Assembly: GCA_009801015.1 (NCBI GenBank)
Contig: VHZZ01007964.1
Span: 5,577-54,665, forward strand
Direction of reading: 5' to 3'
DNA length: 49,089 bases
Source: Silene noctiflora
Taxonomy: Eukaryota; Streptophyta; Magnoliopsida; Caryophyllales; Caryophyllaceae
This document shows positions 35,301-47,900 of this stretch, piece after piece; the stretch's first letter is position 1, and the number at the start of each line of letters is the position of its first letter. The notes beneath the pieces were generated by a model, which made no database searches, had not been told where the DNA came from, and saw nothing but the letters and a program-made list of their open reading frames with translations. Both the position numbers and the translations under genes were made by a program.

Positions 35301-37916
35301 AAAGCAATTGTCCCTATTTTAACTCAGCTGACGAAATATCTTGATGACCTTCAAAACAATCTTTTGCACTTCTCGACAGTTTTACATAATTGTGACTTCC
35401 TCTTGAGACAGGGTTTCTTGACGGTTGCTTTGCCTTATTTTCTAACAGATTAGCAGTGGAAGTGAAGGAAGCCCCACTAGAAGCAAGCATGCAGCACTTC
35501 GTCAGTTGATTGAAGTATCTGTGTCTAATGATCCGTCTGTGTGGAGCAAGGTATAAAATTTATTTAAGCATCCCTGTTACTAACACTGAACTTGGAGAAT
35601 CGAAAGTAAATTTTGCCATGTTTGGTGACATTTTTTGGAAGGTGACAACAGTAATATCGTACAGTATGATTGATTTATAGGTCTAATTATTGTAGTTTTC
35701 TATACCAACATGTTCTGTTTGAGCTAATATAGGCGTTTCTGTCTGTAGCAGTGGCTGTAATTTGTAGCATATTTGCGTACTTGATCAAACAACTTTTTAA
35801 CATGGTCCTACTGTGTTCTTCAGGCCATTCTTTGGATTTGCCTTTTGGAAAATCTATGTTCTATACTTCTGTAGATAAAAACAGGGAAGAAATTCAAAGA
35901 AAATTTTAGTCTCTTATGAATGATTGTTCTTTTGCAGTACTTCAATCAGATTTTGACTGCTGTACTTGAGGTGTTGGATGATTCTGATACGTCCGTTAGA
36001 GAACTTTCTCTGCAACTAATTGCTGAAATGCTGAAATATCAGGCGAGTAGTTTTTTTTTCCCTAATTCTGCTCAGTTAGGTGTTTTGGTTCTGACTAAAA
36101 AGATTTATTCCAAATATTATCCACAATTCCACATCTCTTCTTACATATTTGGCTTCCTTTGATTCCCAACCCAGAAAGATGCAATTGAAGATTCTATGGA
36201 AATTGTAATTGAAAAACTTCTTCATGGATCAAAGGATGCTTCTCCCAGGGTTAGTTTGTCATCATATACATGTGCGCTATCTTTCCTCAAACTGATTTAG
36301 TCTCTGATCTGACAGTGCTTCATATTTAGGTTGCAAACGAAGCAGAAAACTGTTTGACGATGTTGTTGGCCCAGTATGATCCATTTAGATGCCTAAGTGT
36401 AAGTGTTCTATCAGTTCATGATATTATATCTGGGCTGCGCACTGCGTTGCAACTTAGTTATTAAGGTTAGGAAGGTTATTGCAACCATTTTTGAATGCAG
36501 TATTTACTGCTTTTTACTGTGCAATGACCGACATCAAGATTCTGGCGACTGATTCAGAGGTCAAGTCTCAAACTGAGATTTAATACCATGGGTCTTTCCT
36601 TAGAATTTAGGATGTTACTGATTCCAAGATCAGGTCTCAAACCAAAATTTAATACCCTGGCCTCTCCCTAATTAGGATGTTCTTATAGTACTTTTTCTTC
36701 TTCTTGTGTTGATATTGCAGGTAATTGTTCCCCTTTTAATAACGGAAGATGAAAAGACTCTTGTTACTTCCATAAATTGTCTAACAAAGGTTTGTCTTGC
36801 TGTCCTACTTCTATTTGATGGCTGGGCATGATACATCATCCTTGATTTATTGGATTTTGGTTGAGAAATTATCTTGTATTTCATTTTCATCAAAAGAACC
36901 CTTTTAAGCTGAACGACTATGATACATTTTAGTGGCATTCTTATGAAGATAGAAATATAAGAGTGCAGTAATTAATTTAACTTAGACATGATTACTCTAT
37001 AATGGAAGTTTGACAATGTTGTTCAAGAAGTTTTTGCTGTTTTTGTTGTTTGATTAATTTGTTGTAGTATGCGTATTTGATTTTTTTTTTCCAAGTTTGT
37101 TACATTGTTTCGTTTTTCTTTTTAGCTTGTGGGAAGGTTGTCGCAAGAAGAATTATTGGCACAGCTGCCATCATTCCTGCCAGCTCTATTTGATGCATTT
37201 GGGAGCCAAAGTGCTGATGTTCGAAAGGTAAAAAATATTTTTTTGGGTCTGGATTTACCACTTTAGTACATTAAGCATGGTTGCATGGTTTGGGATTCAG
37301 TCGCCTGACCTTGGAACTGAATATTCAGCTCTGGAAGGAATTCGCTAGCAAACTTAGTCGACAAAATGCTTTATATTTTCAGTCTGTCTTGCTTGTGACG
37401 GTCACAAACTTGTGACGTCTCACAACTCTTCCCATTTGTCCTCCCCACTTGCCCTTCCACTTGCAAACTTGTCTCACGTCACAACTCACAAGCTTGTGAC
37501 GGATTTAGCCCGTCACAAATGAGAATTTGTGTTATATTTTAACCTAGTAGCATTTTAGGAACGCGGACTTGTTCCCAACCACGCTACACTAGCACTAAGG
37601 ACTAATTGCTATGATTCAAATCTAAGGGAATTTTGATTTCAATTGGGTGGGTAACTTAGCTGTGTCCTTTGGATCTTGGGACTTCCAACTCCTCCTGCCA
37701 TGTGACATTTACGGAGAATCGCTTGTGTATCCTCCTAATATCATCTCTTTGTTGCAGACTGTTGTATTCTGTCTTGTGGACATCTATATTATGCTTGGGA
37801 AGACATTTTTGCCGTATTTGGAGGGACTAAACAGCACCCAATTACGTTTGGTAACTATTTACGCTAACCGGATATCACAAGCTCGAACGGGAACTCCTAT
37901 AGATGCTACCCAATGA
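23749..37916 (+). CDS. CLASP: CLASP, microtubule-associated TOG-domain protein (21 exons, 1442 aa)
   Basis: Exons: 23749-24081, 26386-26541, 27243-27305, 29374-29442, 29618-29783, 30070-30231, 30421-30518, 31642-31716, 31801-31869, 31957-32042, 32139-32256, 32609-32707, 32837-33182, 33342-35149, 35449-35550, 35938-36042, 36175-36249, 36330-36398, 36721-36789, 37126-37227, 37758-37916. The total is 1442 codons plus stop, close to the Arabidopsis length (about 1440). CLASP stabilises cortical microtubules and tethers them at the plasma membrane. HEAT/TOG arrays occupy about residues 1-210, 280-500 (WSVRIGAMQKVEAF, VRTTARACYRMFARTWP) and 790-1010 (LHDALSEGLNSTSDWSARVA). A Ser/Arg-rich basic linker lies between (GRSISSGRRRSF), as expected for microtubule binding. 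A conserved C-terminal HEAT region follows (CLVDIYIMLGKTFLPYLEGL). The frame is intact. The start is the first ATG in frame (MEEALELSRA). Intron 16 has a GC donor. Confidence 0.96.
24140..25860 (+). repeat. Minisatellite, about 130 bp unit, in CLASP intron 1
   Basis: Diverged copies of a unit containing GTTTTGATTTTGTGATATGA, TTATTGGATGTTAGGTTTGA, GTGAGGTTGAAGTGTTG and GGCGGAGTTGAGATTTGGAG recur near 24220, 24360, 24490, 24620, 25150, 25270, 25410 and 25550, with less complete copies between. The spacing is about 110-145 bp. The array nearly fills the 2.3-kb first intron and is interrupted by a SINE-like insert near 24817. Minus-strand open frames in it only reflect the repeat. Confidence 0.85.
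24817..25010 (+). repeat. Au-SINE-like fragment in CLASP intron 1
   Basis: CATATTGGGTCGTTC, AAACAGCCTCTTTGTGTTAC and GAGGCATTGGGGTAATGTCG, followed by a GTTGTTGTTGTTG tail, occur in the order known for plant Au-type SINEs (AAACAGCCTCT..., GGGGTAATG, TTG tail). The first 90 bases resemble 8405-8500 in the LRR gene. A pol III box A/B pair was not confirmed. Confidence 0.45.
25940..26120. mobile_element. Short MITE-like repeat, GGCC-TTGTTTTTTT / AAAAGAACAGGACC ends
   Basis: The start GGCCTTGTTTTTTTGGAG and the end CAGTCCAAAAGAACAGGACC form an imperfect terminal inverted repeat. The end is the reverse complement of GGCCATGTTCTTTTGGACTG at 48908, so this is a dispersed family. The interior is rich in GTTCAGTT/GGTCGGGTTGGGT-like words. 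No target duplication is obvious. Confidence 0.6.
27784..27897 (+). repeat. 57-bp tandem duplication in CLASP intron 3
   Basis: ATATCTATACTTTTTATAGG...TTACTGTAAACTACTGG (from 27784) is repeated with few changes from 27841. High identity suggests a recent event. Confidence 0.9.
29043..29250 (-). repeat. 108-bp (36-codon) tandem duplication in CLASP intron 3
   Basis: TTGAAGAAGACAAAGGGAAG occurs at 29043 and 29151, and the following 100 bases are similar. On the minus strand the two copies stay open in one frame (28994-29323), giving tandem peptides that share TIFLLPFVFF and TIFTLPFVFF. I do not recognise the peptide. Confidence 0.85.
29382..29475 (+). repeat. Exon 4 segment echoed in CLASP intron 4
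   Basis: TACCCAGATTGGGCCGCAGT in exon 4 (29382) reappears 72 bases later inside the intron (29454) as TACCCAGATTGGGCCTCAGT. The matching segment is 22 bp with one change. The second copy does not splice. Confidence 0.85.
30944..31495. mobile_element. MITE with GCAGTACGTAAATTACTC-type ends in CLASP intron 7
   Basis: CGCAGTACGTAAATTACTCA at 30944 is mirrored by TGAGTAATTTGCGTACTGCG ending at 31495, and the inverted similarity continues inward through CAGTAC/GTACTG. The 552-bp interior is non-coding and AT-rich, with a (GATGAT)n tract and a TTAGGGTTTAGGGTTT stretch. The target duplication is unclear. Superfamily is unassigned. Confidence 0.75.
32363..32395. repeat. 33-base poly(T) in CLASP intron 11
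   Basis: An uninterrupted T run between exons 11 and 12. Its length is likely to vary between individuals or with sequencing error. Confidence 0.9.
36043..36044 (+). other. Non-canonical GC splice donor, CLASP intron 16
   Basis: The exon ends ...AAATATCAG and the intron begins GCGAGT, with AG at 36173-36174. Joining here gives LKYQ-KDAIEDS in frame and matches the family. No GT nearby gives a continuous protein. Confidence 0.8.
36547..36681 (+). repeat. About 70-bp imperfect tandem duplication in CLASP intron 18
   Basis: ACTGATTCAGAGGTCAAGTC...AATTTAGGATGTT is followed directly by ACTGATTCCAAGATCAGGTC...AATTAGGATGTT. The copies differ by scattered substitutions and small gaps. Confidence 0.8.
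37392..37520. mobile_element. MITE-like inverted repeat, CTTGTGACGG ends, CLASP intron 20
   Basis: CTTGTGACGGTCACAAACTT and, inverted, CACAAGCTTGTGACGGATTT plus CCCGTCACAAAT mark the two ends of a 129-bp element rich in GTGACG/CGTCAC words. It can fold almost end to end. No coding content. Confidence 0.6.
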
Positions 37917-38939
37917 TCTCGTTGTAGGCGTACTATGGCGATTCAAAATTCTTCGTGTGTATTCTGTACATGGTGTGTAGAATTTAATTGTGGGTATCTA
38001 TTTGTGGGATTTAGTTTTGGGAAATGCGAGTGAATGTATCCTTTTTGGTGTGATGTTGGCCTGTTAGTCTGTACTGTTGTGTGTGGTGCGAGGGAAACAA
38101 AATGTATGAACTTTCTTCTGTCGATTAAATTATTCTTTTGAAAGAACTCCGGTTGAGTTGGAGGAAGTTTTGTTCTCATGTATTTACATGATTTCGATTA
38201 TCTCGCTCTTTGTATTTGTCATTCTTTTGAAGCTGTGATGTAGGTTCAATGTTGGTGAAACTAAAGTATTGTCTAGTTGATGCAGGATCGAAATTTTCAT
38301 GTGAATTTAAAAAGTTGTTTGGTTGCTCATGGGAATTAAATCTCATAAGAATGGTTCGCTTACTCTTGAGAATTCGTGTTAAGATACGCTAACAAGTTGT
38401 AACGCTAAAAATGCAGTGGTACAAATTGCATAGATAAAACTCTTCCAAAACACTCATGAATATCAGAAGCACATTATACAATCTCTTCTTTGTCTCACTG
38501 AAATTTTTACAAGGAACAGATGCCATTGAATTCAGTAGGTTAAATCGCTTTTAATTTCCGAAGGTACCGTTTCATCCAATTGAACTACCAGTATGTTCAA
38601 GGGATGTACAATGAATCAAAAAGTGAGACCTAAATGTAGATCCGAGAACAAATGAGACCTGATAATTTAAGCAATCAACAAGAGAAGATGTTACAATACA
38701 AAAGACTGGCCAACTGCAGTCCTGCTAGACCTCTGCTTCAACAAAAGCATCGAGGCAACAATCACTATCTTTTTGGTAGTGATGGTTATTTTTTTTAGTT
38801 CTCAGCTATTGGCGTTGACATCATCTTTTTCACAAGACAACGGTGTTCACAACAAGTGTTATCTTGTCCTATTCTGAGCTTCCAAATACCATCCAGAAAT
38901 AAACCAAATCTATTCCTTTCTTGATCTGCAATTATCCAC
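37917..38939. other. Intergenic, shared 3' side of CLASP and NHL gene
   Basis: The two genes converge here, so both 3' UTRs and polyadenylation regions lie in about 1 kb. There is no coding block or recognisable repeat. A minus-strand open frame at 37943-38179 is antisense to the CLASP 3' UTR and unsupported. Confidence 0.5.
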
Positions 38940-41900
38940 TCACAGGACTACATTGACATCCACAGTTGCATCTGTTAAGATGATGTCCCTTGAGTTTTCA
39001 GTCTTTGGGAGATTTGGAGTGTCGAATGTCATCTTCACATGCAGGGGTTTTATGAAAACAAGGTCCCCTAAATCTCTATTCATCTTCAGTAACAGCCGGA
39101 TAAATGTGTCCCTTTCCAACCTTCCATTTCGCCGAGGCTTCAGAATATCGGCAATTTCAACAGCCTTCATATCCTGACTCTTCCCATGAGTCTTGCAACT
39201 ACTTCGCAACTTCAGATAAAGTGGAGAAGAAATAACAACCTGATTAACAGCCATCAGAGAATATTAACTCCTCCTCAGTAATATTCAACGTACTACACTA
39301 AATACTTCATCTCGACTAAATACTTCAACGTACTACACTAAATACTTCAGATAAAGTGGAGCAGAACTAGGCGTACCTCGCTAGTTCCTGGACTTGTTTT
39401 GACAACACAGTCAATGTGAATTTTACCATCTTGGAAGTAGATGCGAGGTCGAATTTCCTCTTTGGACTCCTCTGGTTCTGGCTCAAATGCAAGGTTATCC
39501 AAATCATCATACCACTTCTGGGCAGCACCAACCTGAAGCATATCGGAAAAAGGAAAGCGCGTCTGATGTATTATTACATCAGACTCCTTTTAGTAATTGA
39601 GTTTACATGTAATTTTTATGAGCTTTTAAAGTTTACAAGTTATGTTTTAATTTTTTGACGTCAAAATTCAATATTAACTGAATTTCTATGCAAAGTTTTT
39701 GAACAATATTGTATTTTTTTAGCTTAATATTTAAGTGAACAAGCTCAAAAACTTATAAAACTCATTATCTTTAAAACAGAACTCCAAAACTTTATCATGA
39801 AACTCAGAAAGTACACAACCAGTTGTACTACATCTGATGTATAATCTAAGAACTGGAAGCACATAGTAGCATACATCAGGACATCAGGCGAACCATCACA
39901 AAATTGGGTCATCACTTATAGAAGTGATGAAAGTACACAATCAAAGCATCCCTAATCCGACTTGATATATAATTTTCAGAGGCAGTAAAAACTTAGCCTC
40001 ATACTTCTTATCTCCATAAAAAAAATTATTTATTCCTTTTGGACCCATCTCGGCCATTAGTTAACATTTCCTTTCCAGAGGTGCTTTGTGCATTGGGGAA
40101 TCAGTATATGCAACTATGCATGATTCACATTACAATTTAAAACAAAAATGATCCATAACCAAACATAAACTATGGCGAGGACAAAGGGACTAAATAAAAG
40201 AGAGGCAATTTAAAAACTGGCGGCAGATGGATACCTTGTCAGAGGTTTCAGCAGCGGTTTCCATCTTCAACACTTCCATTGCAGCTCCTCGTACTTGGCG
40301 CCAAACACAATGTTCTTGCAATGGTTCTACCAATTCTGTGTTGTCAGGGATAGATATTGCCATGTGCACATCAATTTTTCCTGGCGCCCAACAAAAGGCA
40401 ACAGTTGGTAAAATGTTAACAACTGCACCTTTTTCCAAGAGGTAATCTACATTACTCAAACTCAACTATAACTATCCATGTGTGTGTCCAGGTAAAGACA
40501 CCCAATTTTACGAAAAACAAAAAAACAAAACATTTATGGCTTAAAATGAAGTATGTACGAGTCGAACTCTCCAAGTGTCAGATGTCAGATACAAGTAACC
40601 ACTGCAAAAACCACAAGTACTTTGATTTACTTCCCAATTAGCACAACAGAAATTGACATTTCTAAAGATGAAGGTAGAAAAGAATAAGGTATATAATGCA
40701 ACAAAATTGTTTATCAACGCTTACTTCCCAGTTAGCACAACAGAAGTTAACATCTCAACAGATGAAGGTAAAAAGGAATAAGGTATAAAGGCAAGCAGAA
40801 ATGTTTCAAGAAGACAGTAAGCCATCAACATGGTTTTGAGAATGAATTCCAACCTGGTAATAATGAGAACGACTGAAGGTGATCAAAGGTAGCTTCCTCC
40901 CATGTATGTCCACTGCAGTGTCCAAATAACACAAATGACAAACAGAATAAACGTATCAAACCTTATAGCAGTGATTTTAAGAGTACTTACTAGGGAAAGA
41001 CTCTCTCCAGTGAATAGGATAACCAATAGGGTAGGCCAAGAATCCCGAAGTTTGAGAATTCAACACTTGAAGCAACTTCAGCTTGTTTATTCAGCATCAA
41101 AACCCTCTGGCCAACTTTAAAAACACTGCTTGTGAGCATGATGCATGGTGGACCACAGCTTCAAAAGAAATAGATGAGCTTTAAAGTCTGATAGGAACTC
41201 TAATACCTGTGTCACAGATAAGCTGATCTTCTCCAGTGGTAACGAACGATGAAAGAAAATCAAAATGCGAGTTCTGATTCCCACCTAATGTATGACTAGA
41301 ATTAAATAGCTGCTGAAGAATATCAAAAGAAAGACCCTGTAGGTCTGAAACCTTTTCCATGATCTGCTTGCCACAGAACTCCATTAACTCCTCATGCCCT
41401 TAGAATAATAAAGGAAGTCGCATGATGAGTCAGATTTCCAAATTAAAACAAGCGATTTTAAAAAAGAATATGCTGAACCACAATGTACCTTTAACTACAT
41501 CACGGACCTTTCCACTATTCAAGTCCACGATCCACAAAGTTTCCAAGCTGTACAAACGCACGGGATGAATCAAGTTCAGTAACTAGATAAACAATCAAAA
41601 GTCTCTACTCATGTTTGCTAGGTATATGCAAATATTTTCCCTTTTTTGATTAAATCACACTACCTTGTGTGATTTTCAGTGTAACATAACAAAGTGAAAG
41701 TTTACACAATAGAACATTTGCTAGATTCACTCTATGAAATTAATAAACCCCACAATGTTTACTTTTGTTTTGACATTGATACATTTCCATTGTTATGGAA
41801 GAAAAATGAATGATACCAATACAACTTGCTCATTTTCTAATTTTCATTCTAAGCAAATCCACATTTAGTATAACAGAATTCAAGGAGCAGTACATGGAAC

Positions 41901-44900
41901 TTATTAAAATCTGAAAATCTTGATCTAAACTTCCCTTTTCTATAAAATTCTATAACACCAAAAAAGACGCTTTATAGTCATCATATGAAAACACACCTTC
42001 TGTTCATAACTAATAGGTCATTATCCTTCGATTTCAGGAGATGCCAGGGAAACAACAATGTAGCTTGATCAAGTTTAACAGATTTCATGCCTGCTTCTCG
42101 ACTAAACCCAAGCTTATCCAAGATCCATGACCAGAGACCGCTGCTCCCATTGTCAGCGCAACTAGGATATAATGTTTCTAGTACTCTTTTTCCCAGATCA
42201 GCTCTTCTGATAGCATGATTCTTCAGAAATAAAAACCAAAAGATGAATGTCATATTGTCATAGCACGATACAAGAACTTGGAATGAAAACAAGAACCAAA
42301 AGATGAAAGTCACAGACGGTGGCAATTAGAATACCTAAAGAATCATGTGGGTGAGATAAAGGACAGAGGGAGTACAGTATATAAATTAAGGACGCCGAAG
42401 AGGTCAATGGGTCACATGCTCACATTTGCTTTTGGAGAATAGAGTTTTTAGGAGTAAATACAAGTGGGGTAGATGGTATCTGTTGCAATTGAATTACTTA
42501 TGCACACTTTGTAATGCAGTACCATTTGCATACATGGGTTAGTTTGATTAATGTAAACAACCTTGTGGAACGACCTAAAACGGAACATGAAATATAATCT
42601 GTCAGAATGGAGGTACTAGTATACTAAAACTAGTTGAGCACTGAAATTTTACACCACTTAATCAGGCTAACTAAAACCATGTAAACACATGAACTGAAAC
42701 ATATGATTCAAACATTAGAAAAACAAAGTAATTTTTAGTACACAGAAAGCACGGAGAAACACAAATCACTGAAAAGCACAAAAACAGAGGGAAAAAAACC
42801 AATATTAGAACATAAACTAATGGATACCTCTGAGTCCACCAGATATAAACAATCCTCTGAAGCATGATACCAAGAAGCAGCAGGCCGCATTAGCTTTGCT
42901 ATCTCAAAGTCCCCATCGTCATAACCTGGGGAAGAACCAATCTGACATATAAAATCAATGTCTGAACTTGAGGTCTTTTCAGTCAAAGGTACCCAAGTTA
43001 ATTAATAAGCAACAGCATAAGAACGACAGAACAACCAAGACATTTTCAGGAGAGGAAGCAGATATACTCATCAAGGGGAGAATAACAGCATAAAAACCAT
43101 CAGCAAATGTATAATAGAAAACTATGTTGATATGTTATTTCATTAATCATCATTTGGCTTCGTAGCCAAATGATGATAATGAAGAAAAAAAAGGCAACTT
43201 TAAGCAGCCTGGATGGCAAAGTAGTCAAGGTGAAATTTATTACGACGACAATAAAGGCTTTAGCTCCAACGTAATACGTGTTGACTACTGAACTAAGTTC
43301 AATTACAGGGAAAAGAAATAAATAACTAATTACAAATTTGTACCTGTACACAAATTTATGACTCAAAACTAAAAAAAGTGACAGAGAACACAGTAACTTT
43401 AGAACTGCAATGCTGGATAAAGTCCGTATAGATGATAGGCTTTGACAATCCAACCGATAAAAGATGGTAGCAACTAGCAAGTGAATGTAAATTAAAGAAA
43501 GCAAATCAGTAACATACAGAGTATCAAAATGGGAAGTTTAAAACAGGAACGACGCGTAAAGATAGTTTGAAGTCTTTGAACAACCAATAATATTTAGGTA
43601 TTTACAAAGTTCGAACTCATACTTCTCGAAAATGTTACATTGGCCAATGGCCAAAAACCATTACCATGAAAAATTTAATACAAAGTAATCGCATTACACA
43701 CCGCATCCAAAATCTTCCCAGTGTTATCAAACACAATAACTCGGTGGTGATTGCTATCTGAAAGAAAAAATCGGTTTCCATGTTCATCGGCTGAAATGCA
43801 AGCTGCAGGTGAACGAATACATCAATAGAAAAAAAAAACCAAACATTTGAATTGTGTCGGAAAAGCAACTTACTTTCACACAAAAGAAAACAAAACCAAA
43901 AAGATTACACTTGGCCTCCATTCAGAACACCAGTTACCTATGTCACTATGTGTATAGGAGAGCATTGGTTTATTGAAATGACATAAGAGCGACATTTGAT
44001 TCACACGACGAAAAAAAAAAAAAAAAAACTCTTTTATACTTGTGACCTGGAAACAAGTTTGAAGCCATCTCTACAAGTAGAGTAAAAAACTTTTTAAAAA
44101 ATTATTATCGGAAGTCAAAACCACAGAATACAATCTGTACCTGGGAGAGAAAGAGGCAAATTCTGCAAATAAGAACAGATATAGGGCTCCTTGAAGCCCT
44201 CAGTCTTTTTGGACCAAGAACTCCTCAATTTTCCAGCATTCTCGACAAGTTGTTTATTCAGGTCTTCAATAGCTGCATGTAAGGAAGCAAAAGCCTGAAA
44301 TGTTGTACCAATTCCTAAATAAAACAGTGATGCCAAATCAAAATTGAAGGGAAGAAATGCGATACTCTTAGAACATGCTACTTAGTGATGAAAGCTAATT
44401 TTAAAACATGAAAGAAAGACATATGCGAACAAATTATAAGGTTCCTTGGAGCGCTCGGTCTATTTGAACCAAGGACTCGTCAATATATCAACATTTCCAA
44501 TATTCTGAACATGTTGCTTATTTAAGTATTTAAAGCTGTGAGTAAAGAAACAGAAACCTGAGAGATGCAATACCAATTACCGAAATAAAACTTTGATGAC
44601 AAATCCAGATTTAAGGGAGGAAAGGGTATGCTCATAGAGAACTATCAAGTAATAGGAGTAACAGCTATTTTTAAACCGTGAAAGGAAAACAGCTCAACAC
44701 AACTCTAGACGGTCCTTCCTTCAACTCATTACCATCATGATCCATGACTACTAATCCGTGTTTTCTGACACAAACAATTGCATGAAGCCATGAACGATCA
44801 ATCTCAGGCAGAGAAGCCTTACACAGTATCTCTGACACATTCTAGACTCACATTTGTCCAATTCTGCACTGAATGTGTTGGGTGGACTGTGGTACCATGC

Positions 44901-47900
44901 ATCATTATGACTACACATCAGAGGCAGAATGCAGATCAAATTTGAGGAAGGTTGAATAGCAAATTGGCATCACAGTTCCACACACACAGCCCATAAAACA
45001 GACTACTGATAATGTTATATGGATTTGACAACTTTTATATGCGTACCTTTATGCAGAATACAAAGATCAACGTCATTCTGATTGTATAATGGCGGACTTT
45101 TGAGGCCGTTGAGTAAAATGCAACAAGCCCCACTCGCGACCTAATTCAAAAAAAAATTTGGTAGGTATGATTAGAGCCTGGAAACATATCTTTTACACAT
45201 TTTCGAGTACAAGAAACAGATTTCCATTACAATAAAAGTAACAACATTATCCCAAGTCTAAAGGTTCTCGCAATCTCGCCTATAGTGAGGGAAGGGTGGT
45301 CGAATGTACGCAATCTTACCAATGGACTTTTACAACCACCTAAAACATACACTGAAAGTGAGTGTGATCTAGATCTGTACAGCATACACTAGTCAAATTC
45401 AGCGATGTCAAAAAGTCAACTGTCATATTTGGGGTCTAGAACCATCCAATCAGCTAATTGGGTGTCACTGGGTCCATCAGGATTCCAATCCATATCTGGC
45501 CCATTGCCATCCTTGCCACGTCCGACCCCCGTACCCTATCCAGTTAGAACAGAGCCTCTTTGAGGGCACCAAGGAAGTGACAACAAAAATTCCAAAGTTG
45601 CATTAGGTAATCATTTTTCCAAACATAATTCCTTCTTGTTGTAACTGGAAGGCATTCGCTTCCAGCTCAAAGAGTCTGATGACTGAAAAATGATTTGAAC
45701 CTACCTCAGGGAAATTCTTGCTGCAAAGTAAGATTGGGAAAGTAATATATTCCTCCATGATTTCATCCATTAAGAGACTACGGTCAACCTCAGAAGAGAT
45801 AGAAGAGCATGACTGGAAACCAATTACATGGAGCCATGGGTACCTACCACGAGATTAGAGACAATGATGAGAACTTCTACTAATATTCTCAATATTTTAA
45901 ACATGAGTTAACAGGTAAAGATTAACAGTAATAACTCGATCAACTAGGATTCCTTTTTCATATCAAACTACGGAACAACCTATCTGATGCTTAAGGACTG
46001 CCTTTTAACATACATACCTCTGCTGAAGTAGTTTTACTTTTTGAAGCATAACAATCCGATCCCCCCGAGATCCTGGAGGATCATCCAGAAATGATTCAGC
46101 AAGAAGCAGATAGGCTCCATCCTTTTGTAAGAACTCACTGCGACCTTCAAATCTATTTATCCAGCAATGGTATGGGCCTGATTGTTGACAATATAATTAA
46201 GTAAGCTGCGGAATAGGTGCGCAATTTTAAAGACAATCAGCCATGAGTCGTAAAATTAGATAAAAAAATGCCAGGACATTAGAAGCATAAAAGATAGATA
46301 CATATAGAGCTAGTCTTGCAATGTATCAAGACTACTAGAAGATAGATGAAACAACAACTCAGAGGATACGAAGATCCACCAACTAAGCTAGAAATACTAA
46401 AAAGCTCCATTATATTAGCAAAAGATGTACCAAGCAAAAGCACAAGCACAAGCACATTAAAAGTACCTTTGTATTCTTGGTATCTACATACACAGAACAT
46501 TACAACTATTGCATCATTTGAAGCCAGAGTGCAGTTGTTTCAAGAATTATGTAAATAGCAAAAAAACATGCTAGAAAAATCATGAACATTGTCAAATCAA
46601 TCCTTTTTTTAATGTGAACAAGATGAAGTGGTACTAACAGCTGAAAGGATGCAGGCAATGAACATTACAAAATACCTTCAGCACAATCAGAAGTGGCTCT
46701 GATGAATGAAACTAGATCTAATTCACACGAAACCTCTTTGGATCTAGCTGCTACAGTTGAAAACCTGGAAACAACCGTCATTTGTTATCAGGACAGTCAC
46801 TAGAACCAAATATGAAGTAGGCTAGTAGTTCACAAAATTAAGATCAAGCAAACAAATTTATATCCTTGCTCCATTGACCATTATAAGAAAATCACTAAGT
46901 CACATCACCTTCCCCCGGCATTGAGCATATAATTTTTTTTTTTCTGATAAAATTCTTGTTCGTGGACAGTAAAACTAATCATAAAGTGTCTCACATAAAG
47001 GGACTTCTTTGAAACTAAAAGGAACCCAGACTACGGCAATATGAGAAAAGATGAAAGGGAGTGCCTNGGGGGGGGGGGGGGGGGGTCGGGTCGAATGTAC
47101 GCATCCTTACTCTTGTCAACAACACAAAGAGGTTGTTTCCAAATGACCCTAGATGAAAGTTGCGCCGAAAATTGCATTAAACAAGGATCCGATGTACGCA
47201 TCCTTACCCTTGTTAGCAACACAAATTTCCAAATGACCCAAGATGAAAGTTGCGCCAAGAATTGCATTGAACAGCAGTTAGTTCACAAAGAAAAAAAAGC
47301 ACAACCGGTTTATTGAGCCATTTTACTTTATTCCATCGTAATCTAGACCAAAGAATACGAGTCTAAAGAAGTGGTATAAAAAGGAAAAAATTGGACTAAA
47401 CTATAACAGATACCAATAAAGCCACAACTAGTCACCTTGAGGCATGCATGGCTCTACACGCATCACTTGCAACAATGTCTCCCAGAGCATATGTAAAAGG
47501 AACCAAAGAAGCTGACAAATTACTAACTTGCTCACACTCATGAAATCGTAAACCTGGTGACAGATGCACGCCAAATCAGTTATTACTCTGCTCCAGTAAC
47601 ATAAAGGCAAATAGCAATCAATCATCCTATCTGAGGAATATTTCCATAATTATTTCATGATACTATGATAGTGATAACAGAAAAACAAAATTTTTGGCTG
47701 AAAGGAAACAATGGAAGCTCTACAGTACATTTTAGAGGGTATGTGCATTGTGCAGCAAAGTAAAAAAATGACACTCTGTCTTTCATTTTCGTCTCTTGGT
47801 CCATTCATGGTTACCAACTACGCATACTAAATCCCATACACAAAAATGTGGCCATCGCCACCCTATAACAAAGTACCTAAGCGATTTAGGAGTTTAGGAC

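Noticed and set aside
41115..41127. Upstream acceptor sites (after AAG or CAG) for NHL exon 13
   Set aside because: Both give a stop within ten codons. The acceptor TTTTTAAAG|TTGGCC keeps the frame (VGQRVLML) and was used instead.
43100..43504. 134-codon minus-strand hydrophobic ORF in NHL intron 8
   Set aside because: AT-rich intron composition explains it. It has no family resemblance, and splicing removes it.
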